Part shown: in pieces, positions 47,504 to 58,504 of the stretch | Position numbering within the stretch: position 1 is the first letter of the stretch | How the letters are laid out: the number at the start of each line of letters is the position of its first letter | Assembly (NCBI RefSeq): GCF_022539505.1 | Contig: NC_061508.1 | Coordinates: 90,933,276-90,997,275 of the forward strand | Length of the DNA stretch: 64,000 nt | Direction: 5' to 3' | DNA from: Lolium rigidum | Taxonomy: Eukaryota > Streptophyta > Magnoliopsida > Poales > Poaceae | Notes under the pieces: model-generated | What the model was told of the DNA's origin: nothing | The model's database searches: none | What the model saw: only the letters and a program-made list of their open reading frames with translations | Program-made: the position numbers and the translations under genes

Positions 47504-47527
47504 TATTCTCGAACCGGTTCGAGAATA
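47504..47527. repeat. Perfect 24-bp palindrome at the right end of element 1
   Basis: TATTCTCGAACC followed directly by GGTTCGAGAATA, seven bases from the right terminus. The left end has a related imperfect hairpin (39619-39655, CTATTCTCGAACCCC and GGGGTTCTAGAATAG) plus a third direct copy at 39656. Confidence 0.95.
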
Positions 47528-47532
47528 GCAGA

Positions 47533-47534
<2 letters not shown>

Positions 47535-47604
<70 letters not shown>
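47535..47604. repeat. Pure (TA)n tract between elements 1 and 2
   Basis: 70 bp of uninterrupted TA shared as boundary by both elements. Confidence 0.95.
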
Positions 47605-47606
<2 letters not shown>

Positions 47607-49979
47607 TAAATTAACGAGGGCTCCTTGGTGCCTGGGCACCCAGACCAATCACCGTCCAATCGCTTCAAAAATCGCACAGAAGAAACCGGGTGTTCCTCAT
47701 AGAATTCGGGTCAAACCCGTTAGGATATTTGATTTGAGGAAAGACCAGACAACATTTGATCTGTTTCCTAATTATTTTGTACACGCTGTTGCTAAAATAA
47801 ACGTTCCATAGATAGCAACACGTATCAAATTTTGAGTTTCCTTGTTAAACTAGCAGTCCAGCCTCTTATTCGCTCTCCCACAGCTCCACTTTTTCATGCA
47901 TGCATAACGCATACAAATTCCCGTGAAGAAATACGCCGTGTCACCGTCCTTGCATACGATCGCACCCGGCCGGCCGGACGGGACGCTGGCCAATGGAGCC
48001 TGTAGACGAGAAGCTAAACCTCGTGGGCGCAGAGTTTGACATAGTTGGGTATGAAGCCGAATGTCCTAGAAGTTCTTTTTTGAATTTTGATTGATTGTTT
48101 CTATGCATCTTTCTCTCCAGCCGAAAAAGGTATGGATGATTGATCTCAACACTTTTTTCATTTGAAGCTTGCATGTGTTGTAATCCACCAACCTTCTCAC
48201 GTGCAGATCTTTAGACACTTTTTTTTGTAAATTCAGATTGGCTTAATTGGTTACAATAAAGGTATATCTGTTTTTTCACTCGTGCATCAGATCGTAAAAT
48301 CTCAACACACATAGTAATTCTTTACCCATATTTTGATTTAGTGTTTCAAGCTTCTCTTTTCATCAGCTTGGTATGTGTCTATAATTCTTATTCATCTCAA
48401 GTTGTTTTTTTGTGGTTTTTTGTGATAGATCTACACACCGTGGAATTTGAAAGGCACCTGGGACATACGGAGGATTTATTTGCCACATAGATGTGGAAGA
48501 TGGTGTTATTGTTCGCAGATGATTGGACTGACTTCAGGTGTCGTCTCGGCCTGGATGGTGTTTTAGATTCAGTCGGTGACGATTCTCAGATTTCTTAGGG
48601 ATATGAATAGGCTGAAACACGTATAGCCAGATAGGTTATATATTTCTGTAATTCTATATAGTCTAATAGGTCTAGTTCTGAATGAGTAGTGTCATAATCA
48701 ATCATGAACAATCCTGGAGCAATAATTCAATGATCAAGTTTATTTTCAGATTTGTTGAACACTCACTTCTATCAAAACAGTACTGACGAGTATGGTATAT
48801 ACCTGCATTGCTTTTATCCTAGTGTTGGATACCTATGATAAGACGGACGCGTAATACGCCACACATAGATGCAAGAGAATAGTAACTAACGACTGGTGGT
48901 ACTAATCGTTCTCTAAGTACATCATATTCATATATTTTGTGGGTGCATATACCTAGATAATGTTTAGGTATGTACGCAGACGATAATTAGGTATCATACC
49001 CACATATTAATTGGTCTGTGCATACACATAAACGACTAAGGTATCACGTGACTACATACTTACGACTTACAAGCTGTTGGTAGATGGACACCCAGTGTAT
49101 TTACTCATAGTTCACATATTCAAGGTATGAGATAGCCGCCGCTGTAAACCGTTGACATAATACCCTACCTTGATATACCTCATCACATAAATCCTACCTT
49201 CACATTCATAGAAAAACAGTAACTGTCGGCGAGTGATGAAGTGGTGGCCGCAATACCATGCGCGGCAAGAGAATTAACCATGAGTTTTGTGTATTTTAAC
49301 CTAGTTTTCAGGTACCCCTAATGATATTTTGCACACCTATTTATAGATACACGAGCTAGTAATTTCGGGGTATGTAATTTTACATACCATGGGTATAGAT
49401 ACCCAAGCTACTTCGGTTGATTAATCCTCATAATATTTACCAATACTGCCCCGACATCACCACGACGCCAGACATCGCCCCTCCCAGCACATGTACATCA
49501 TCTGCATCCGCCGTCAGTACCCAACTGCACCACGGCACTAAGGCCCGTCGTCGTCGACGCAGTAGAAACACGCTGCTCCACCGGTTCACCACCAGACCAT
49601 ACCACTCGACCGCTGCTCCAAAAACGATGCCCTCAACATGGGTAACGGTGCTGAGCGCCGCCATCATCCGAGTGGGATACCCAGATCCAGGGTTACCCCC
49701 AGAGTAGACTGAGTGGGGTGATGATAACAACAAAGACGATGCCTTGGAAAAGGTAATGACGCCGCCATTGTCCGCCATTACCGAGGTTGACGCACGGTTT
49801 TCACCGGCTACCACATCACCCCAACCTCATCATCGACCGGGTCTTCACCGCCAGAGATCAGTGTGGGATCCCAAGATCCCTGGATCCCGACGAGGCTGTC
49901 CACCTCTGGATGGTGAGAAGATTGATGCCGACCTGGATTCCATGTGATGAGGGTGAAGCAACCCGTTGCACGCAGGAGG

Positions 49980-50262
49980 CGCAGCAGACGCGGCCGCCTC
50001 TAGGTCCCAAGGGCCTAGATCAGGACACGCCGCCACTGCCTCGCCTTCCGACCACCGGCGCCACGCACCACTACAACGATGGGGAGGTCAGGAAGCCGCC
50101 TCCACGCCGCCCCGTGCGGGCGCAGCAGACGCGGCCTCCTCTAGGTCCCAAGGTCCTAGATCAGGACACGCCGCCACCGCCTCGCCTTCCGACCACCGGC
50201 GCCGCGTACCGCTGCAACGATGGGAAGGTCAGGAAGCCGCCTCCACGCCGCCCCGTGCGGAA
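49980..50262. repeat. 141-bp tandem duplication in GC-rich segment of element 2
   Basis: CGCAGCAGACGCGGCC starts copies at 49980 and 50121, and each ends near CGCCGCCCCGTGCGG. In the frame opening at 49787 it reads as a Pro/Arg-rich repeat (RPPLGPK, DQDTPP, RLPTTGA). The GC-rich patch (49420-50380) contrasts with its AT-rich surroundings and could be a captured gene fragment; no parent is recognised. Confidence 0.75.
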
Positions 50263-50569
50263 GCCCCCCCCCCCCCGCCCCGCTCGCTGCCATGCCACGC
50301 GGGCTTTGCCCAGAAGCGGCGGAGGAGTGGAGGGAGGGAGGGGATGGGGTCCTGAGGGAGGTGCGTCGGGCATACCAGGTATCACATACCCACATACCCA
50401 TTGAAAAGCAAAAGAAAATCACACAACCTAGGTATGCGATTAACCTACCTCAAAACTGTAAACATACCTCACCATGTAGATTACACAGACTAGGTATGCG
50501 ATGAAAATCAGTCAACTCGCGAGGTTTAAACCAAAACTTAGCCTTGATACCACCCGAGTTAAGTACTCA

Positions 50570-51600
50570 CGATTCTTAAAATGTAGGTACCAGTATTTCC
50601 AACATACGCTCATAACCGTGGTATCCTCATGAGCTATCATACTCTTTGGTGAATACCTTGGTACCTCAATGCCTATATATAAATACTCTCATGCATGATC
50701 CTTGGAAAATATCTCGATACTCTTGTACAAATACATACCTCAATACCTTTCATACCTCAATACCTCACGGTACACTCATACTCCCGTACAATACCTCGTT
50801 ATAAAAGGACTTTTATCTCGAAACAAGTATCTCAGATATGATAGGACCTGATTTATTCCCGATGCTAAAAAAGTAGGTATTGGTATTTCCAACATACCGT
50901 GCTACCCCAAACTATCCTCGCGAACTATCGTATTACTCAGACAATACGATACATTGGTACCTCGGTACTAGACAATACGACACATTGGTACATCGGTACC
51001 TCGATAACAACAGAGTGGTACGTCGATACCGGTAACTCGATATACAAAGATATACGTGTTTCCAACATATTGTGCTACCCCAAGTTATCCTCATGAACTA
51101 TCGTACTCCATGGACAATACCTTCGTACCTAGATACCGGTATTGTGGTACGTCAAAACCGGTACATCAGGTATGATACCGGTACCTTGATACCTCAATAC
51201 CTCGATACCTTAGGTATGATACCAGTATTTTGGTACATCAGGTATGATACCAGTACCTCGGCACCTCAATACCTAGATACATCAGGTATGATACCAGTAC
51301 CTTGATACCTCAATACCTAGATACCTCAGGTATGATACGAGTATTTTGGTACCTCAGGTACGATACCGGTATTTTGGTACATCAGGTATGATACCAGTAC
51401 CTCGATACCTCAATACCTAGATACCTCAGGTATGATACCAGTATTTTGGTACATCAGGTATGATACCAGTACCTCGATACCTCAATACCTAGATACCTCA
51501 GGTATGATACGAGTATTTTGGTACGTCAGGTATGATACTGATATTTTGGTGCCTCGGGTATATGATACCGGTATTTTTGGTACATTGATACCTGCATACT
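50570..51600. repeat. GGTAT/ATACC-rich minisatellite of element 2
   Basis: The core at 51150-51600 repeats ACCTCAGGTATGATACCAGT, TATTTTGGTAC and ACCTCAATACCTAGATACCTC in mixed order. GGTATGATACC or close palindromic variants recur at least ten times by eye. Looser ATACCTCG/GGTAC words extend left to about 50570, with isolated ones back to 48950. Confidence 0.85.
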
Positions 51601-52315
51601 TAAAAAAAGTGCACCACTAATAGTATTGTGATACTCACGTCTCATAAAACTAGGAGTAAAAGATGGATAGTAAACAACATTAAATTAATATTATAGACCA
51701 GAATCAAACATTTTAGAAACACTTTTTATTGACTGTGACACACATTTTTTGTGCAACTACTTAATTATCCACTCCAACTATAGAAATGCTGGGCCATCAC
51801 ACACGCTGAGTACCTGCTGAAAAATATGCACTATCCTATTCTATAGTAATAAGCCCACTAATCTAGGTTGAATGATACTGGCAAGAAATCGTTAGGCCAT
51901 TAATTTCATGAATCTCGGTTGTACTTTCCTAATACCTGGTATTAAAAGCCTACTGATGAAGGTATATGCAAACTTCCAAATCAACAAACGGTGGCCCGCC
52001 CTATACCCTAAATTTGGCCCACAAAAACTGCACATACCTTTTCACGCGTAATAAAAGCCTAGTAACTTAGCTGGTGCATACAAGGAAACTTATGAACGAA
52101 ATTATCTATGACAGATCTAAAAAGGAAACAAAATATTTCGTCATTTAAAATATAATTTATATTCTCATGCAACATCCATGCAAATATTACCAAATATATG
52201 TACGCTAACGGGTCAAACCCGATTTAACAAACCCGATCAGGTTGCACATTCAAGGTACCGCATCGAATGGCCACGATGCATGGTGCCCATGCTCCTTGGT
52301 GCCCCAATTGAGCTT

Positions 52316-52317
<2 letters not shown>

Positions 52318-52354
<37 letters not shown>
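52318..52354. repeat. (TA)n tract, right edge of element 2
   Basis: 37 bp of TA leading directly into CGTTGGTGGCCAAAAAACAC, the satellite sequence that normally follows TCTCTCGATCTA(TA)n. Confidence 0.95.
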
Positions 52355-52356
<2 letters not shown>

Positions 52357-55300
52357 TTGGTGGCCAAAAAACACACTTATATATACGCATGCACTTTATG
52401 CGCAAAGGGGCGGGTGCCTCTAATAATGTGTGTGTGCACTCGATCGATGATCCCTAAACCTTAAACCCTAAAACCCTAATCCCTAATTATACCCTAAACG
52501 TACACCCTAAACACTAAACCCTAACCCTATACCCTAAACCCTAAACACTACACCCTAAACCCTAAACCCTAATTAAACACTAAACCCCAAACCCCAAACC
52601 CTAAACCCTAAACCCTAGACCTTAAACCCTAATTAATTAACCTTAACCCTAACCCTAAAACCCTAGCTAGCTAATCCTAAACCCTAAACCCTAATTAAAC
52701 CCTACATATATATATAGGCCAACGACACTAAATTGCGCATCAAGCGAGCGACCAACTAATTAGCGCTAATAAATTAATTAACTTTGTTGAATCTTGACAA
52801 ATTCTCTCGAATGAAAACACATTTGATTAAGTTGCCTCGTAATATATATACAATTAGTGTGCATGCGCGCATGGCATACCTTGCACATATCATTCGTGCA
52901 TATATTTCAATATATATCCGAACATATTCTTGGGGATAAATATATATATTTCAATCTTTCTCTCTCGATCTATATATATATCGTTGGTGGCCAAAAAACA
53001 CACTTATATATACGCATGCACTTTATGCGCAAAGGCGCGGGTGCCTCTAATAATGTGTGTGTGCACTCGATCGATGATCCCTAAACCTTAAACCCTAAAA
53101 CCCTAATCCCTAATTATACCCTAAACGTACACCCTAAACACCCTAAACACTAAACCCTAAACCCTAGACCCTAAACCCTAAACACTACACCCTAAACCCT
53201 AAACCCTAAACCCTAACCCTAGACCCTAAACCCTAATTAAACACTAAACCCCCAAACCCCAAACCCTAAACCCTAAACCCTAGACCCTAAACCCTAATTA
53301 ATTAACCTTAACCCTAACCCTAAAACCCTAGCTAGCTAATCCTAAACACTAAACCCTAATTAAACCCTACATATATATAGGCCAACGACACTAAATTGCG
53401 CATCAAGCAGGCGACCAACTAATTAGCGCTAATAAATTAATTAACTTGTTGAATCTTGACAAGTTCTCTCGAATGAAAACACATTTGATTAAGTTGCCTC
53501 ATAATATATATACAATTAGTGTGCATGCGCGCATGGCATACCTTGCACATATGATCATTCGTGCATATATTTCAATATATATCTGAACATATTCTTGGGG
53601 ATAAATAAATATATTTCAATCTTTCTCTCTCGATCTATATATATATCGTTGGTGGCCAAAAAACACACTTATATATACGCATGCACTTTATGCGCAAAGG
53701 GGCGGGTGCCTCTAATAATGTGTGTGTGCACTCGATCGATGATCCCTAAACATTAAACCCTAAAACCCTAATCCCTAATTATACCCTAAACGTACACCCT
53801 AAACACTAAACCCTAAACCCTAGACCCTAAACCGTAAACACTACACCCTAAACCCTAAACCCTAAACCCTAACCCTAGATCCTAAACCATAATTAAACAC
53901 TAAACCCCAAACCCTAAACCCTAAACCCTAGACCCTAAACCCTAATTAATTAACCTTAACCCTAACCCTAAAACCCTAGCTAGCTAATCCTAAACCCTAA
54001 ACCCTAATTAAACCCTACATATATATATATAGGCCAACGACACTAAATTGCGCATCAAGCAGGCGACCAACTAATTAGCGCTAATAAATTAATTAACTTT
54101 GTTGAATCTTGACAAGTTCTCTCGAATGAAAACACATTTGATTAAGTTGCCTCGTAATATATATACAATTAGTGTGCATGCGCACATGGCATACCTTGCA
54201 CATATCATTCGTGCATATATTTCAATATATATCTGAACATATTCTTGGGGATAAATATATATATTTCAATCTTTCTCTCTCGATCTATATATATATATAT
54301 ATCGTTGGTGGCCAAAAAACACACTTATATATACGCATGCACTTTATGCGCAAAGGGGTGGGTGCCTCTAATAATGTGTGTGTGCACTCGATCGATGATC
54401 CCTAAACCTTAAACCCTAAAACCCTAATCCCTAATTATACCCTAAACGTACACCCTAAACACTAAACCCTAAACCCTAGACCCTAAACCCTAAACACTAC
54501 ACCCTAAACCCTAAACCCTAACCCTAGACCCTAAACCCTAATTAAACACTAAACCCCAAACCCCAAACCCCAAACCCTAAACCCTAGACCCTAAACCCTA
54601 ATTAATTAACCTTAACCCTAAATCTAAAACCCTAGCTAGCTAATCCTAAACCCTAAACCCTAATTAAACCCTACATATATATATAGGCCAACGACACTAA
54701 ATTGCGCATCAAGCAGGCGACCAACTAATTAGCGATAATAAATTAATTAACTTTGTTGAATCTTGACAAGTTCTCTCGAATGAAAACACATTTGATTAAG
54801 TTGCCTCGTAATATATATACAATTAGTGTGCATGCGCGCATGACATACCTTGCACATATCATTCGTGCATATATTTCAATATATATCTGAACATATTCTT
54901 GGGGATAAATATATATATTTCAATCTTTCTCTCTCGATCTATATATATATCGTTGGTGGCCAAAAAACACACTTATATATACGCATGCACTTTATGCGCA
55001 AAGGCGCGGGTGCCTCTCTAATAATGTGTGTGTGCACTCGATCGATGATCCCTAAATCTTAAACTCTAAAACCCTAATCCCTAATCCCTAATTATACCCT
55101 AAACATACACCCCCTAAACACCCTAAACACTAAACCCTAAAGCCCTAAACCCTAAAGCCTAAACACTAAACCCTAAACCCTAACCCTAACCCTAACCCCT
55201 AATAGCTAAGCCTAAACCCTAAACCCTACATATATAGGCCAACAACACTTAATTGCGCATCAAGCAGGCGACCAACTAATTAGCGCTGATAAATTAATTA

Positions 55301-56250
55301 ACTTGATTCGTGCATATATTTCAATATATTTTTGAACATATTCTATGGGTTATATATATATATTTAAATCTCTCTGTTATCTCGATCTATATATCGTTGG
55401 TGGCCAAGAAACACACTTATATATATACGCATGCACTTTATGCGCAAAGGCGCGGGTGCCTCTAATAATGTGTGTGTGCACTCGATCGTTGATCCCTAAA
55501 CCTTAAACCCTAAAACCCTAATCCCTAATCCCTAATTATACCCTAAACGTACACCCTAAACACCCTAAACACTAGACCCTAAACGACCCTAGACCATAAA
55601 CCCTAAATGTACACCCTAAACACCCTAAACACTAAACACTAAACCCTAAACCCTAGACCCTAAACCCTAGACCGTAAACCCTAACCCTAAAACCCTAGCT
55701 AGCTAGCTAACCCTAAACCCTAAACCCTAATTAAACCCTACACACATATATATATAGGCCAACGACACTTAATTGCTCATCAAGTAGGCGACCAATTAAC
55801 TAATTAGCGTTGATAAATTAATTAACTTGATTTTTGACAAGTTCTCGATCTCCAATGAAAACACATTTGATTAAGTTGTCTCATAATATATATAATTAGT
55901 GTGCATGTGCGCATGGCATACCTTGCATATCATTCGTGCATATATTTCAATACATGTTTGAAGATGTTCTTGGGGATATATATATTTCAATCTCTCTCTC
56001 TCGATCTATATATCGTTGGTGGCCAAGAAACACACTTATATATATACACATGTACTTTAATTTATTTGCCTCACAATATATATAATAAATATGCATGCAT
56101 GGCCTAACCATGTATGCTTATATATGTGTTTAATTTGGAGATTTCAATCGCTCTCTCGCCGCTCTCTCGTTGGTGGCCAACAACACACACATGCACTTTG
56201 TGCGCAAAGGCATGTGCCTCTAGTAATGTGTGCGCAGTCGATCGGTCTAG
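52355..56250. repeat. Hybrid satellite with telomere-like blocks, right part
   Basis: Units marked by GGCCAAC(G/A)AC start (GCC) at 52718, 53381, 54033, 54687, 55238 and 55758: spacings 663, 652, 654, 551 and 520 bp. Unit content and CCCTAAA orientation are the same as in the left part. Right of about 55900 the telomere-like block is missing and the repeat decays. Short frames rich in YIYIYI are translations of the TA tracts. Confidence 0.92.
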
Positions 56251-56771
56251 TTTTGATTAATCATAGCACACAAATATAGAAGTTGTATTTGACTCCACAC
56301 AACCCTAATCTAAAACACATAGCCCCTAACATGGCCTAATTAACTGACCCCTTCTATCTAGCTAATTAGTGGAAATTGCACAAAATCAAAAGGGGTCCCT
56401 CACTAATTATACATATATATCTAGATTATGATAAACTTTTGCCCCATATTTGGTGGATGGGTGCATCCTGGCATGTAAAACAGTTAATGTTTGCAAATGG
56501 CGTTGTCAAAATTTATGTACAAATGATTTCATTCCATCCAAAGTGCATAAAATGGGAGTTTTAATGAAGAAGGTACAAATAAAACAGCTCAACATGCCTC
56601 CACACCCCGATTTTCACAGGAAGTAGAGCATATTTAAAGGATAATTCCAGAGTTTTACTATTTTTCAAGCAACTTTGCTAATTTCCACCCACTCACATGA
56701 CTTTATGTCGATTTAACGAAAATACGGCGAATTTAAACTATATGGGCGGGATAGTTTGAATTGTGCGCGCG
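56251..56771. other. Short AT-rich spacer, no feature recognised
   Basis: About 0.5 kb between the decayed satellite and the next Gypsy LTR. Frame 56376-56564 has no recognisable motif. Confidence 0.5.
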
Positions 56772-58503
56772 TGATGTCTATGGGAGCTTCTATTCTTGTA
56801 GACAGTGTTGGGCCTCCAAGAGCAGAGGTTTGTAGAACAGCAGCAAGTTTCCCTTAAGTGGATCACCCAAGGTTTATCGATCTCAGGGAGGAAGAGGTCA
56901 AAGATATCCCTCTCATGCAACCCTGCAACCACAAAGCAAGAAGTCTCTTGTGTCCCCAACACACCTAATAGGTGCACTAGTTCGGCGAAGAGATAGTGAA
57001 ATACAGGTGGTATGAATAAGTAGTAGCAACGGCACCAAAAAAGTGCTTTGCCCGAGACGATAAACAAGCGGTAGTAACGCAGCAGCAGTAACGTAGCACA
57101 GTAGTAACGCGATAGAAACGATGAAACAAGCGGCGATAGCGATATTTAGGAACAAGGCCTAGGGATTAGACTTTCGCTAGTGGACACTCTCAACATTGAT
57201 CACATAACGAGAATAGATAAATGCATACTCTACACTCTTGTTGGATGATGAACACATTGCGTAGGATTACACGAACCCTCAATGCTGGAGTTAACAAGCT
57301 CCACAATTCAATGTTCATATTTAAATAACCTTAGAGTGCAAGAAAGATCAACACGACTAAACCAAGTACTAACACAGCATGCACTACTCGTCACCTTCAC
57401 GCTATGTAGGAGGAATAGATCTCATCAATACTATCATAATGATAATTAACTCCACAATCTACAAGAGATCATGATCATAGCATATGCCAAGTACTAACAC
57501 GGATGCACACACTTGTCACCATTACACCGTGCAGGAGGAATAAACTACTTTAATAACATCACTAGAGTAGCACATGGATAAATTGTGATACAAAACACAT
57601 TGCAATCATAAAGAGATATAAATAAGCACTTCACTACGCCATTCATAACAGTGAGTAAGTATTCTGTGAAATATAGCCTAAGAGACCCACACGGTGCACA
57701 CACTCGTCACCTTTACACACGTGGGACAAGGAGTCTCCGGAGATCACATAAGTAAAACTCACTTGACTAGCATAGTGACATCTAGATTACAAGCATCATC
57801 ATATGAATCTCAATCATGTAAGGCAGCTCATGAGATTATTGTATTGAAGTACATAGGAGAGAGATGAACCACATAGCTACCGGTATGGACCCCGAGCCTC
57901 GATGGAGAACTACTCCTCCTCATGGGAGCAGCGAGCGGTGATGAAGATGGCGGTGGAGATGGCAGCGGTGTTGATGGAGAAGCCTTCCGGGGGCACTTCC
58001 CCGCTCCGGCAGGGTGCCGGAACAGAGACTCCTGTCCCCCAGATCTTGGCTTCGCGATGGCGGCGGCTCTGGAAGGTTTTCCGTATCGTGGTTCTTCCGC
58101 CTCAGGGTTTTCGCGACGGAGGCTTTATATAGGCGAAGAGGCGGCGTAGGAGGGTCGAAGGGGTGGCCACACCATATGGCGGTGCGGCCAGGGCCCAGGC
58201 CGCGCCACCCTATCATCTGGGGGCCCAGTGCCCCCCCCCTCTGGTCCTTCCCGGGTGTTCTGGATGCTTCCGGTGAAAATAGGAACCTGGGTCTTGATTT
58301 CGTCCGATTCGGAGAATATTTCGTTACTAGGATTTCTGAAACCAAAAACAGCGAGAAAACGGGAACCGGCACTTCGGCATCTTGTTAATAGGTTAGTTCC
58401 AGAAAATGCACGAATATGAAATAAAGTGTGCATAAAACATGTAGGTATCATCAATAATATGGCATAGAACATAAGAAATTATCGATACGTCGGAGACGTA
58501 TCA
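56772..58503 (-). repeat. 3' LTR of the minus-strand Gypsy element (1732 bp)
   Basis: On the minus strand it starts TGATACGTCTCCGACG and ends CCATAGACATCA. It is preceded in element orientation by the purine tract CTAAGCTTGGGGATGCT. The first 150 bp from its 3' end differ more from the 5' LTR than the rest, with small replacements near 56825-56900. Confidence 0.88.
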
Positions 58504-58504
58504 A

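Larger units (their letters stand above)
39611..47534. mobile_element. Unclassified large element 1 inserted in (TA)n (7924 bp)
   Basis: Left end GGGCTGGACTATTCTCGAAC and right end (reverse complement) GGTCTGCTATTCTCGAACC form an imperfect inverted repeat, each abutting (TA)n. Both ends carry a palindrome built on TATTCTCGAACC. The left 0.5 kb is C-rich with a minisatellite, the centre is AT-rich, and the right half is packed with GAAGTTC words and duplicated blocks. No transposase, helicase, RT or integrase is recognised. It may be non-autonomous, perhaps Mutator-like or in the manner of rice Micron elements, which also sit in TA microsatellites. The superfamily is undetermined. Confidence 0.65.
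47605..52317. mobile_element. Unclassified large element 2 inserted in (TA)n (4713 bp)
   Basis: The left end GGTAAATTAACGAGGGC...GGGCACC and the reverse complement of the right end GGAAGCTCAATTGGGGC...GGGCACC match at about 24 of 36 positions without gaps. Both abut (TA)n. The interior holds a GC-rich segment with a 141-bp duplication and a minisatellite rich in GGTATGATACC. No transposition protein is recognised. The ends recall Mutator-like termini, but there is no measurable 9-bp duplication in a TA tract. Confidence 0.65.

Noticed and set aside
47360..47811. ORFs containing long Tyr-Ile runs (also at 38775, 39431, 52178)
   Set aside because: These are translations of (TA)n tracts, not proteins.
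37430..55740. A true chromosome end
   Set aside because: The CCCTAAA blocks are short, degenerate and embedded in satellite units with unique sequence on both sides; a real telomere would be a long uniform run.
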